From positions 62,001-126,000 of the forward strand of contig JAVVEG010000001.1 of assembly GCA_032251455.1 (NCBI GenBank): DNA of 64,000 nt. Direction: 5' to 3'. Positions 16,068-24,928 of the stretch are shown here, piece after piece. The notes beneath the pieces were generated by a model. That model was not told the origin of the DNA. It worked only from the letters and a program-made list of their open reading frames with translations, and did no database searches. Source of the stretch: JAVVEG01 sp032251455. GTDB taxonomy: Bacteria > Pseudomonadota > Gammaproteobacteria > Pseudomonadales > Pseudohongiellaceae. The stretch's first letter is position 1. Each line of letters begins with the position of its first letter. Both the position numbers and the translations under genes were made by a program.

Positions 16068-17172
16068 ACGGTCCACGCAGTGGCGCAGGGGGAGCGGGTG
16101 GTGTCCATGAACCATTGGCAATCTTGCCGCCGCGGGCCGAGAGTGCCAGCTCAACAATCTTCTCGGTGACATTGGGTTCATAGCCTTCGGTATGGCCCTT
16201 GCGCAGTTTCACGACATCAGCGACTACCCGGCCATCCTGGCAATTGGGGAACTGGAACACCTGGGCGCGGCCCGAGCGCGGAACACGTCCCCAACCGTCT
16301 GTTCCAGGGTCTTGTCGCGTTGCATCCCAGACATACCCTTTTTTCGGGTCGAGTACCTCGGGCAGTTCAATCCGCGCATCACAGCCGTATTTGTCTGCCA
16401 GGGGAGAGGTGGCAGTTGGTGTTTGTTCGTATTCGCCCACCGCAAAGATGAAGGAATAATCACACGGGCCACCGGGAGGGCCGGATGCGGCAGGGAATGC
16501 CGGGGTTGTACGTGGAGCGGGTGGCGCATCTGCCTCACCACTGCGCCATACCGGCAGGCCACCATCGGCAAAACCGCGATTGGCCGGAATGGTTTCACCT
16601 ACCCGGCCGCCGGACAGGCTGATACGGACATCCACCTTGTCCTTGAAGTAATCGGTACAGACCAGCCGGCTGCTGGTCAGTCCGCCCTGGCTGTGTCCGG
16701 CCAGGATAAAGTGTTCGACATTCTCTTTGCCAACTGCGCCCACGACCAGATCCACGATGTTGTGCAAATACCCGTCATCGGCCTCGCTCCAGAAACGTGT
16801 CGGTGAGCCTGGGGTAATCACCACCAGCTTGTGCTGGTCCTTGACATCCATCACCGGGAAATAATTGCGTTGCCAGTTGGCATAGGAGCCAAAGCCATGC
16901 AGGCTCATCAGAATGCTGACCTTGTCGCCGGGCTGATAATCAGCTGGGCAGTCAAGGAAAAAGGTACGCCGGGTTTTCAGCTCAACGGTGTCACCCGGTT
17001 GTGTGACTACGGCGGAAGGGCAGTCCGAATCAGGACAATGGTAAACCGGTGGGGCCGCGCAGTTGACCCCCAGCAGGGTATTGCTCTGCTGGGCCAGCGC
17101 CGAGCCGGTGAAAAACAGGCCAAGCCAGAGCAGTGATGCGGTAATCTTCGTCATTAATTGATTCGTTTGCAT
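16057..17172 (-). CDS. Secreted alpha/beta-hydrolase esterase (PHB depolymerase/feruloyl esterase-like)
   Basis: A 371-residue exported esterase with a signal peptide ending near SALAQQ. The oxyanion-hole segment LHGFG (about residues 91-95) and the nucleophile elbow GHSQGG (159-164, Ser161) mark the alpha/beta-hydrolase fold. A His near the C-terminus (RKGHTEGY) probably completes the triad. Several Cys residues suggest disulfides. The layout resembles LpqC-type polyester or feruloyl esterases; the substrate is not known. ATG at 17172 has AGGAGC eight bases upstream. It lies 20 bases after the sugar dehydrogenase gene, suggesting joint expression. Confidence 0.82.
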   Translation of the reverse strand: MQTNQLMTKITASLLWLGLFFTGSALAQQSNTLLGVNCAAPPVYHCPDSDCPSAVVTQPGDTVELKTRRTFFLDCPADYQPGDKVSILMSLHGFGSYANWQRNYFPVMDVKDQHKLVVITPGSPTRFWSEADDGYLHNIVDLVVGAVGKENVEHFILAGHSQGGLTSSRLVCTDYFKDKVDVRISLSGGRVGETIPANRGFADGGLPVWRSGEADAPPAPRTTPAFPAASGPPGGPCDYSFIFAVGEYEQTPTATSPLADKYGCDARIELPEVLDPKKGYVWDATRQDPGTDGWGRVPRSGRAQVFQFPNCQDGRVVADVVKLRKGHTEGYEPNVTEKIVELALSARGGKIANGSWTPPAPPAPLRGPFGN

Positions 17173-17192
17173 GAGTAGGCTCCTGTGTTCGT

Positions 17193-18434
17193 TCAGTGTG
17201 CTGGTGTAATACGCAGAATCCGGTCTGGTCGTTCACGGTGCGCTGCTGTCATCTGCCGGCCATCGTGGTTGCTGGTGCCAACATAAAGTGCGCCATCTGG
17301 CCCTATAGCCAGTGCCCGCAGGCGACCGTATACCGCATTGTCGTTGCCGTCGTTGAACCAATGTTCTATTTTGGTGGGTCTGGTTGGGTTGGCAGGGTCC
17401 TGAAAGCGGATGCGCATCAGATTCTGGCGCTGCTGCGGCTGAAAACCCAGCACGGAGACAAACAGGTCATTTTTCAGCTCTGGCATCAGGTCTGCCGTGT
17501 AGAACAGGGCATCGCCGGGTGGTGACGAAGGCACAAAGGTCAGAATCGGATCAACATAATCCGGGGAGTTGATGGCACCGACCATGATTGGCCAGCCATG
17601 ATGGCGCCCCCCTTCGAGTACGATGATGCGATCATGCCCCATCAGTTGATCTTCTCCGGTCGGGCCGTGATCACCGGCGAACAGTCTGCCGGTGCCGGGT
17701 TGCCAGGTCAGGCCATGCGGGTTGCGCATGCCATGCGCCCAGATGGGATTGCCTGGCCAGGGATTGTCGGCCGGTACCTCACCTTCCGGGGTAATGCGCA
17801 GCACGGCGCCGGACAGATCTTGCAGGTCATTGGAGCGCTGGCGCTCAAAGGCGTCACCCGTAGCCACATACAACATGCCATCAGCACCAAACTGCAAGGT
17901 GCCGCCGCTGTGGCTGCCACCGCGTGCCTGCGCCGCCAGACCGTCATACAGAATGGTTTCCTCGCCGGCCCGGCCATTGGTTTCCGTGAAATAGCTGATG
18001 CGGTTATACGGGCCGGCATCGCTCATATAGGTGTACATGAGGTATACCCTGGGGTCTTCGGGGTAGTCAGGGTGGAAGGCGAGCCCGGTCAGGCCGCTTT
18101 CGCCCTGAAAGAAGATACTCTCTTCAAGGGATAGCCAGGGTTGCGGGTCCATCTCGCCGGTGGCGGAAATGATGCGTACACGGCCAGGGCGCTCGGTGAC
18201 GAATAAACGCCCGTCCGGTGCGAACCTGATGGTCCAGACCACTTGCAGATCGGTGGCAAATTCTTCCACCCGGTAGTCTTGCGGGGATTCGATCCAGCTT
18301 GTCTCCGGCATTGGCGGCAGTTCGCCGCGAATGATTTCATTCTGTGCGAAGCCGGCTAATGATACTGTGGCCAGCAGCGTAGTGAAAAAGGCGGTGGACA
18401 GTGATGTTTTAACGGCAGATCCAATGCTTCTCAT
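17193..18434 (-). CDS. Periplasmic PQQ-type aldose sugar dehydrogenase
   Basis: A 413-residue protein of the soluble glucose dehydrogenase/YliI (Asd) family, which oxidises sugars with pyrroloquinoline quinone in the periplasm. A signal peptide (to about residue 30, ending SLAGFA) is followed by the beta-propeller with family segments WTIRFAPDGRLFVTERPGR, GESGLTGLAFHPDYP, GMRNPHGLTWQPGTGRLFAGDHGP and IGPDGALYVGTSNHDGR. The His in FHPDYP and the Arg-Asn-Pro-His run are near the cofactor site in this family. It is first in a probable operon with the downstream esterase. No PQQ synthesis genes are in the window. Confidence 0.9.
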   Translation of the reverse strand: MRSIGSAVKTSLSTAFFTTLLATVSLAGFAQNEIIRGELPPMPETSWIESPQDYRVEEFATDLQVVWTIRFAPDGRLFVTERPGRVRIISATGEMDPQPWLSLEESIFFQGESGLTGLAFHPDYPEDPRVYLMYTYMSDAGPYNRISYFTETNGRAGEETILYDGLAAQARGGSHSGGTLQFGADGMLYVATGDAFERQRSNDLQDLSGAVLRITPEGEVPADNPWPGNPIWAHGMRNPHGLTWQPGTGRLFAGDHGPTGEDQLMGHDRIIVLEGGRHHGWPIMVGAINSPDYVDPILTFVPSSPPGDALFYTADLMPELKNDLFVSVLGFQPQQRQNLMRIRFQDPANPTRPTKIEHWFNDGNDNAVYGRLRALAIGPDGALYVGTSNHDGRQMTAAHRERPDRILRITPAH

Positions 18435-18680
18435 GGAGAAATCCCGATAGGTGTATTGAAAGGTTGTATTGAAAGTTAGCCAGTATAGAAGTCTTGATCC
18501 CTGCCGTCATGTCACTCTAGCGTGAATCAGCTGCAATATATCCCGCCAACCGATGCAGCAAATGGGTACAGCAAATAGGTACTTGCCAGAATAGGTGACT
18601 CCTGTTTCAATTACGCACGAGAGCAGTCTGTCTCACATAACAAAAAATATAAGTAGATAAGTATTAGGGGGATAGATCAG

Positions 18681-19613
18681 ATGAGAATCAATTCTCTGCA
18701 GCATGCCCAGTGGGCTTTGAGCCTGATGCTGCTTGTTTTCGCCACTACCGGCAGCCACGCACAGCAAGCACCCGGGCGTTTCCTGAGCCTGAACCCTCCC
18801 ACCGGCTTGCCGGTCATTCCCATCATGGAAGGCTGGTATGCCAATGAGGACGGTTCCGTCAGCATATCCTTTGGTTATCTGAACCGGAATACCGAGCAGA
18901 CACTGGATATCCCGGTGGGCAACAATAATTTCATCGAACCGGCCGAATTCAACGGTTCACAGCCAACCCATTTTCAAACCGGCCGTCACACCGGCGTTTT
19001 TACCGTTACCTTACCGGCTGACCGGCGTGATGACGAAATCTGGTGGCATATCAAGGCTGGAGAGAATCCCGTCATGAAAGTGCCAGGCCGGGCGGATTCC
19101 ACTGCGTATGAACTGGATCATCGGCCACGTCCACAGGGTTCTGTTGAGCCTCTGGGCTGGTTTGAGGAAGGCGGTGCAACGGGTTTCGGCCCCACGGGAC
19201 TGATGTCGGCTTCTGCATTGCAGGTCGCCGTCGGTGCAGAGCTGACCCTGACCGTGCATGCCCGAGACCCTTCCGAGCGCGACCCGACAGACCCCCGCTA
19301 TGGCAAACCTGTTCCTATCCGGTTGCTCTGGAGCAAATACACAGGACCAGGAGAGGTGACTTTCACTCGCCATCCTTCCTCTCCAAATCTGGAGGAGGTG
19401 CTGGATACTCGCGGTCGGCCCATGCGTGCGGACAGTGCCGAACAGGTCACGCTGGTAGAAGGTTTTGGTACCGCCAATGTCATCGGGACGTTTTCGGAGC
19501 CGGGAGACTACATAATCCGCACCCGGATCGATAACTGGGCGGCTTCTGACAGTACGGCAGGCGATCAATGCTGCTGGACCAATCTTTACCAGAAGGTCAC
19601 TGTAACGCCATGA
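18681..19613 (+). CDS. Secreted protein of unknown function next to a cytochrome/copper monooxygenase
   Basis: A 310-residue exported protein with a signal peptide ending near TTGSHAQQ; ATG at 18681 lies behind GGGGGATAGATC. I do not recognise a named domain. The composition is beta-rich. It opens with a segment typical of bacterial surface proteins (VIPIMEGWYANEDGSVSISF), and the last 60 residues (FGTANVIGTFSEPGDYIIRT) look like an Ig/cadherin-type strand pattern. Two adjacent Cys (DQCCWTN) lie near the end. It is 139 bases upstream of the cytochrome-copper protein on the same strand, so it may be a partner or binding subunit. That is inference from position. Confidence 0.7.
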   Translation: MRINSLQHAQWALSLMLLVFATTGSHAQQAPGRFLSLNPPTGLPVIPIMEGWYANEDGSVSISFGYLNRNTEQTLDIPVGNNNFIEPAEFNGSQPTHFQTGRHTGVFTVTLPADRRDDEIWWHIKAGENPVMKVPGRADSTAYELDHRPRPQGSVEPLGWFEEGGATGFGPTGLMSASALQVAVGAELTLTVHARDPSERDPTDPRYGKPVPIRLLWSKYTGPGEVTFTRHPSSPNLEEVLDTRGRPMRADSAEQVTLVEGFGTANVIGTFSEPGDYIIRTRIDNWAASDSTAGDQCCWTNLYQKVTVTP

Positions 19614-19752
19614 TTCATGGCCGGTAACCCTTTAGAGAACGGATAGATAGAGAAGTCACAAATAATTGCAAGTTTTAGAGCCTGATTATGGACAATGTCG
19701 AGATATCGTTTTAGATTGCCATAGTTGCTCATCCACGCCGAGGAGAGGATCC

Positions 19753-21144
19753 ATGAAAACAAGAAAGCAGTGTTGGAGTCAGACTCAACACTACAGGAAG
19801 GCCCTGACAGGCTTTGCAGTCCTTGCAGTGATGGGGTTAAGCGCCCAGGTACAGGCACAATCCAGTTCCCTGTCGATCAGGGACGCAGACCAGATTACCT
19901 ATGCCGACCATGTGGCACAAATCATCAATGACAATTGCGTCGTCTGCCACCGCGAAGGCGGTATCGGTCCAATGCAGTTCACCAATTATGAGCAGGTCCG
20001 CCCCTGGGCGCCGCTCATTCAGTACAAGGTGGCCCGCCGCGAAATGCCACCCTACGCTTATGACCATGGTATCGGTATCCAGGAGCTGCAGGGCGACTGG
20101 CGCCTGTCCCAGGAAGAAATCGATACGCTCAGCGCCTGGGTAGACCAGGGAGCTCCTGAGGGAGACTGGGGGGATCGTACGCCGCCAGAGCCCGATTTGC
20201 CGGACCTGGAAGAGTGGAATTTCGCTGACCAGTTCGGTCAGCCTGACCTGATCGTTGATTCCGCGCCAATCGATATCCCCGCCAGTGGCAACGATATGTG
20301 GCACCGACCCTACGCCATGACCAATCTTGCCACCGATCGCTGCATCAAGGCGATTCAGGTAAAACCGCGCGGTGCTGCCAAGACCATTGTTCACCATGCC
20401 AATTCTGATGTGGAAGTCATGAATGAGGACGGTGAATACGAGGATTTCGGCCAATTGACCGAGTATGCCATGGGCAAGTGGGGCGAGATCATGCCCGAAG
20501 GCGTATGCCGTACCCTGCCGGCCAATTCACGTGTCCGCTGGGACATCCATATCTATCCAGGTGGCATAGGTGCAACAGCCCCAGGTGCTGGTCTGGATGA
20601 CAATGTGGTTGAAATTGGCATCTGGCTGCATCCCGAGGGTTACGAAGAAGTTGCCAAGTACAAGCAGGATTTGAAACTGTACGGTCTGCGCCATGGTGAT
20701 CTGATCGTTCCTCCGCATGGAACCACGATGACCCAGGGTTTCCATTCCTTCGATCACCCGGTTCGTATCGACAGCTTCCAGCCCCACGGCCACCTGCGCA
20801 TGCGCGCAGCCTCACTGGAGATTTTCTATCCAGCCACTGGCCGCACCGAGCAGATCAGTCAGGTTTCCAACTGGAGTGCCACCTGGCATCACAGCCACCT
20901 GTACGAGCCTGATGTCGCACCACTGGTGCCAACAGGCGCCGTACTGGTCATCAAACAATGGTATGACAATACCGCCGACAACCCCAACAACCCTGATCCT
21001 GATCAATGGGTAGTGGGGGGCAGCCGTACTGCGGACGAAATGTCACATGCCTGGATAGCCATCACTCATCTGGATCAGGAAGCGTATGACCAGATGTTGG
21101 CAGAGCGTGAAGAGAAGCAGAAGCGAGCTCTGGCCAGCGAATAA
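19753..21144 (+). CDS. Exported cytochrome c / copper type II monooxygenase-like fusion (complete copper sites)
   Basis: A 463-residue periplasmic protein. After the signal peptide (ending VQAQ) comes a cytochrome c domain with CVVCH at 62-66 and a likely Met ligand in RREMPPYAY. The rest resembles the two-domain copper monooxygenase fold of peptidylglycine hydroxylase. Candidate copper ligands are His214-His215 and His266 for one site, and His345-x-His347 with Met430 (DEMSHAW) for the other. All positions are filled. Such enzymes use two electrons and O2 to hydroxylate C-H bonds; the fused heme could feed electrons. ATG at 19753 follows AGGAGAGG. The substrate is unknown. A strong terminator follows. 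Confidence 0.8.
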   Translation: MKTRKQCWSQTQHYRKALTGFAVLAVMGLSAQVQAQSSSLSIRDADQITYADHVAQIINDNCVVCHREGGIGPMQFTNYEQVRPWAPLIQYKVARREMPPYAYDHGIGIQELQGDWRLSQEEIDTLSAWVDQGAPEGDWGDRTPPEPDLPDLEEWNFADQFGQPDLIVDSAPIDIPASGNDMWHRPYAMTNLATDRCIKAIQVKPRGAAKTIVHHANSDVEVMNEDGEYEDFGQLTEYAMGKWGEIMPEGVCRTLPANSRVRWDIHIYPGGIGATAPGAGLDDNVVEIGIWLHPEGYEEVAKYKQDLKLYGLRHGDLIVPPHGTTMTQGFHSFDHPVRIDSFQPHGHLRMRAASLEIFYPATGRTEQISQVSNWSATWHHSHLYEPDVAPLVPTGAVLVIKQWYDNTADNPNNPDPDQWVVGGSRTADEMSHAWIAITHLDQEAYDQMLAEREEKQKRALASE

Positions 21145-21159
21145 GGATTGACCGACGAC

Positions 21160-21206
21160 CGGCCCGGCACAAAGAGAGGGATCTTTTCGTGCCGGGCCGT
21201 TTTCTT
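21160..21206 (+). terminator. Strong intrinsic terminator after the cytochrome/copper protein gene
   Basis: A perfect 11-bp GC-rich stem (CGGCCCGGCAC at 21160-21170 with GTGCCGGGCCG at 21189-21199) is followed by TTTTCTTT. The orientation suits the plus-strand gene ending at 21144. The opposite side lacks a T-run for the convergent gene. Confidence 0.92.
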
Positions 21207-21211
21207 TGTGT

Positions 21212-22975
21212 CTAATCCATCAACCGGTGATAGCTAAGGTATCCCGTAAACATTTCCTGCTCACTCTCGACACCGGAATACACCACTTTGTCTGGATCAG
21301 GATTGGCTGGATTGGATACGGAATTGTCGAATGCGCCACTGATCTGTACCCGTCTGCCGGCAGCAAGCACCAGCGGTTCGTCCAGAATATAATGTGGCTG
21401 CCAGCCGTAGTTGTAGGCCGGTATGCTGAAGAAATCACGCAGGCTGCCATCGGCCTGCTCGACACTGAACTTCATTTTCTTGCCCCGGTAATTCATGCGT
21501 GCCCGCACACCGGTAATGACAACATCCTCAGTGAATACCTGTTCTGCCACCACCTGAAAATCCGGATCATTGGCGGGAATCGTGAATTGTGCAGAAACAG
21601 CCTGGGTAAGCCGTTCCTGCAGTTTGTGCCCTGTTGTTGCGCTATCGCCGGGTTCGGCAAAATAAAGAGCCAGCTGGGTCTGATCAAACATCTCCTGACC
21701 GTTGCTCACATAATGAAACTGCATGGACAGTTTATGCCCCCTGGGTATCAATATGGCGGTGCCTGGCGGATACTCGGTCGCCCTTGTTCTGCCAGGCGCA
21801 TAGCTTTCCAGAAAGCGGCGTGAGACCTGTGCGCCGGTACGCTCATCACCCCAGAAATCTTCCCCTGGCGCGGTAACAAAGGTCATCAGGTGATGCAGTA
21901 CAGCTGGCGCTCCTGCTTTGTATTGTACGGCGCGAACCCATTTGTCTTCGGTGAAGGGTAGATCTATATCAACATACAGATAATCCAGTATGCCGGATGC
22001 AGGTATCCGGTTGGCAGGCACGTCGACGATAAAGTCAGGATCTCCGAGTAGCCAGGTATCCTTTCTTTGCAAATCGTCTTGTAAATTGTCTGATGCCTGC
22101 TGCTCCAGAGGATCTTCGGCAACCGCACCGCGGGGAGCGCCGGCATCAATCCAGTGCACCAGGGTCTGCAATTGTGCTACCGGTAAATAGCGTGCGTTCC
22201 CGGATTGTTGCAAATGCGGGTCTACCTGCGCGGGAGGCATGCGTTTGTTCAGTAGAACTTCCTTGATCATCGCAGACCAGCCCAGCAGGGAAACATACTT
22301 GTCCAGCGCAAAGGGGCCAGCTCCCCCTTCCCGGTGGCATTCGAGACAGTTCTCGATAATCACTGGCGCCACGTCTCTGGCGTAATCGGGAGGGCTTGCC
22401 GTATGCCTTTGTTTTGCCGGGAACGGAATGGTACAGGCATTGTGCGTGCTGGCTGGTGCACTGCCGGACACCGTATCTGTTATTGTCTGGGTCAACAGGC
22501 TGGACAAGGTGGCTGGCAACTGCACATCTTTGCTGCTGCCCCGGTAATAAAGTGACAAGCGGGCAGGATTGAGAAGGCGTACTGCGCCGGCCTGATCAAG
22601 CTGCAGTTTTTCTGCTATCAATTGTCCCTCATCCTGCAACACAGGGAATCCTGTATTGAGCCCGGCCAGTTCCGCACGCGATAAACCCATTGGGTCCAGC
22701 AGCAAAAATGCGATGTTCTGGTCCGCAAACTGCTCACGCAGGGCTTTGAAGTCCTGCAGCATCTCATCCATGGACTCGCAATCCTGGACATAGGACATGA
22801 TGGCCATGGCTTTTCTGTGCTGGTAGCGGCTCAATTGATGGAATTCACCCTGATCATCCAGCAAGGCAAAATCACCAATGCGTTCGAGTGCAGCCTGGGT
22901 CGGAATCCAGGCAATGCCGGACAGGCCGGCGATAAGGTTTGTTAACAGTATTTTTTTCAGTTTTTGTTTGTTCAT
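21212..22975 (-). CDS. Redoxin / cytochrome c / copper monooxygenase-like fusion with altered copper site
   Basis: A 587-residue exported protein with three parts: a thioredoxin-like redoxin domain (about 30-165) with one Cys (Cys66) where a pair is usual; a cytochrome c domain with CLECH at 210-214; and a copper monooxygenase-like region. His361-His362 (VLHHLMTF), His421 (MQFHYV) and Met575 (SEQEMF) are kept. The second site's usual H-x-H before YRGK reads R493-M494-N495, so one copper centre is probably absent. This separates it from the intact relative at 19753. It may have become an electron-transfer or binding protein. It follows an unknown secreted protein by 15 bases. Confidence 0.78.
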   Translation of the reverse strand: MNKQKLKKILLTNLIAGLSGIAWIPTQAALERIGDFALLDDQGEFHQLSRYQHRKAMAIMSYVQDCESMDEMLQDFKALREQFADQNIAFLLLDPMGLSRAELAGLNTGFPVLQDEGQLIAEKLQLDQAGAVRLLNPARLSLYYRGSSKDVQLPATLSSLLTQTITDTVSGSAPASTHNACTIPFPAKQRHTASPPDYARDVAPVIIENCLECHREGGAGPFALDKYVSLLGWSAMIKEVLLNKRMPPAQVDPHLQQSGNARYLPVAQLQTLVHWIDAGAPRGAVAEDPLEQQASDNLQDDLQRKDTWLLGDPDFIVDVPANRIPASGILDYLYVDIDLPFTEDKWVRAVQYKAGAPAVLHHLMTFVTAPGEDFWGDERTGAQVSRRFLESYAPGRTRATEYPPGTAILIPRGHKLSMQFHYVSNGQEMFDQTQLALYFAEPGDSATTGHKLQERLTQAVSAQFTIPANDPDFQVVAEQVFTEDVVITGVRARMNYRGKKMKFSVEQADGSLRDFFSIPAYNYGWQPHYILDEPLVLAAGRRVQISGAFDNSVSNPANPDPDKVVYSGVESEQEMFTGYLSYHRLMD

Positions 22976-22990
22976 TCTGCCAGAGCGTAC

Positions 22991-24130
22991 TCAAGGTGAC
23001 ATCGGAAAACGACTGATATGCGGATTTTCCAGGGAATCTCTGGAGCGGTTGCGTTCTGATTCGGTCATGCCGCCAAATGCCGGTCCACCCTGATTGAAAA
23101 TGCCACCACGCAGAACGAAAGTCAGGTAATCGATTTCATCTTCCAGGTATTGGTTTTTATCGGTGAATCTGGCGAGCATCTGCTTCAGTTCAGCCTCGTG
23201 ATCAGTCACACCGGGATGGGTGAGGATGTCACCGATGACCACTTTCAGCATGGAAAGATTATCGATCACATAGGCCGCGCCCGGATGGAAACTGTACACA
23301 TTGGGGGCAATGACCGGCATGCTCGGGATATCCCCCGGCAACGACATGAAGCTGTTATGCAGGCGGGCAATCTTTTCAACATAGATGTCAGTGGCGGTTG
23401 CAATACCCACATCCAGGGCACGATCACTGCTGGCCATCAACATGATTTCAAGACTGGCCAGTTGCAGCCATTGCGATGCCCAGGTCAAGCCACTGAGCTG
23501 CGGAAATCCCACTCGAAAGGCATAGGCGTAAGCATGTTTTGACAACAGGTCCGAGGACTTGGGCAGTGCTGCTACGGAATGGGCATCATTGGAGAGATAG
23601 TCGGCAAGCAGTTCATCGACAGCCAGGTGCTTGTCCAGAATGTCGTCGTTCAGATAAATCTCGGTCAATCCGGATATGAAATCGCGCCCCCTGTTCAATA
23701 CGGCAACTACTTCGGACGGCAGTACTGCGATGTTGGCCAGTGCCAGATTGGCCTGGCTGGTATCATGTTGCTGGCGGATCATCGCGATCAGCCCCGGTGT
23801 GGCGCGGCTTTCAAATACGCGGTAAGGCCCCAGCATGGCCAGATGATTGCTGGAGCTGTGATAGTGGGAGGTCTTCGCTCTGGCAAACTCCTGCAGGGAT
23901 TCCAGCAGTAACTGCTTGCCAATTGCTGCTTCGGCGGATTGGCTGGTCAGCACCACTTCTTCGAAAATGGCCGCCTGTATCATTTCAAACGCATTGAAAT
24001 AATTGACCAGGTCTGGGTATCGGGCATTCAGTAGGGGAGAAGCAGTCTGTGCTGTCGGAGTGGCAGCATAAAAGACACAGACGAAGCCAAGCAAAAGCGA
24101 TAAAACAGGGTGCAGCAGGATTCTTCTCAT
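22991..24130 (-). CDS. Secreted helical protein of unknown function
   Basis: A 379-residue exported protein (signal peptide to about residue 28, ending TPTAQT); ATG at 24128-24130 follows GGGGAG. The mature chain is mostly predicted helix, contains no Cys, and has a His cluster (SHYHSSSNH) near residue 90. The ending, with IFNQGGPAFGGMTESERNR, is polar. I do not recognise a family. The gene precedes the redoxin/cytochrome/copper fusion by 15 bases on the same strand, so the two are probably co-expressed in the periplasm. No function is assigned. Confidence 0.7.
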   Translation of the reverse strand: MRRILLHPVLSLLLGFVCVFYAATPTAQTASPLLNARYPDLVNYFNAFEMIQAAIFEEVVLTSQSAEAAIGKQLLLESLQEFARAKTSHYHSSSNHLAMLGPYRVFESRATPGLIAMIRQQHDTSQANLALANIAVLPSEVVAVLNRGRDFISGLTEIYLNDDILDKHLAVDELLADYLSNDAHSVAALPKSSDLLSKHAYAYAFRVGFPQLSGLTWASQWLQLASLEIMLMASSDRALDVGIATATDIYVEKIARLHNSFMSLPGDIPSMPVIAPNVYSFHPGAAYVIDNLSMLKVVIGDILTHPGVTDHEAELKQMLARFTDKNQYLEDEIDYLTFVLRGGIFNQGGPAFGGMTESERNRSRDSLENPHISRFPMSP

Positions 24131-24389
24131 CTTAACTCCCCAACCATCACTGCAAGGTTTATTCTTGTTTTTTGTTGTCGTTGGAAAACCGGTTTTTCGG
24201 TCAGCTTCCATCATGAGGCTGCTGAATTTGACCTGGACAGACCTGTCGATCAAGCAGCCCTCCAGCACAGAAGGATAAAAGCCTGCGCTGCAGAAGTCCA
24301 TCCTGAAAACGGAATCAGGGTTGATTGCTCTCTTGGTGGCCTGCACAGTGATACACTTGGCCAGTGTGTCGTATCAGAAGGAGGCTATC

Positions 24390-24833
24390 GTGCCGCGAAA
24401 CAGACTGGTATTCATCCTGGTGGTGCTGGGCATTGGTTTTTTTCAGGCTGAACTGAACAGCCAGCAAGCCCGGCAATCCGGCCAGACTCAACTCTCTGTG
24501 CAGGAAGTGATGAACAGTATTATTGCTCCTGCCACAACCACCTTGTGGGGAGCCTGGGAAATTGAAACCGATGCCCAATGGCGGGAGCTTGAACAGGCGG
24601 CGGTGGCAGTGATTGGTGCAGGAGAACGTATTTCGCAGGGAGGTACAGGGCCCCGGGACAATGCCTGGGCAGCTGAACCCGAATGGCAGGAATACAACCA
24701 GCAGATGATCGATGCAGCCAGAACAGCCATGACGGCCATCCGGGCGCGGGATATGGAAGCCTTGTCCAGCGCAGGCAATGACCTGTTGTACCCGCCCTGT
24801 GAAAGTTGTCATCAAAAGTATATGAGCCGGTAG
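24390..24833 (+). CDS. Cytochrome c'-like monoheme protein
   Basis: A 147-residue exported protein with a short signal peptide (GIGFFQAELNS region). It ends with the heme-binding motif CESCH (residues 137-141) followed by QKYMSR. A C-terminal CxxCH at the end of a four-helix protein is the hallmark of cytochrome c', and the EVMNSIIAPATTTLWG segment fits the first helix. Related proteins bind NO or CO or carry electrons. GTG at 24390 behind GGAGG gives the correct leader. It is divergent from the secreted helical protein; the two leaders lie 259 bases apart. Confidence 0.8.
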   Translation: MPRNRLVFILVVLGIGFFQAELNSQQARQSGQTQLSVQEVMNSIIAPATTTLWGAWEIETDAQWRELEQAAVAVIGAGERISQGGTGPRDNAWAAEPEWQEYNQQMIDAARTAMTAIRARDMEALSSAGNDLLYPPCESCHQKYMSR

Positions 24834-24928
24834 GCTGAAGCGAATGACTGCGTGTTGTGGTTTCCCGCTGCGTCAGCCGCTATGCTATAGCCTCGACGGT
24901 TCACCCTGAGCAAGCGGAGATTCATATC

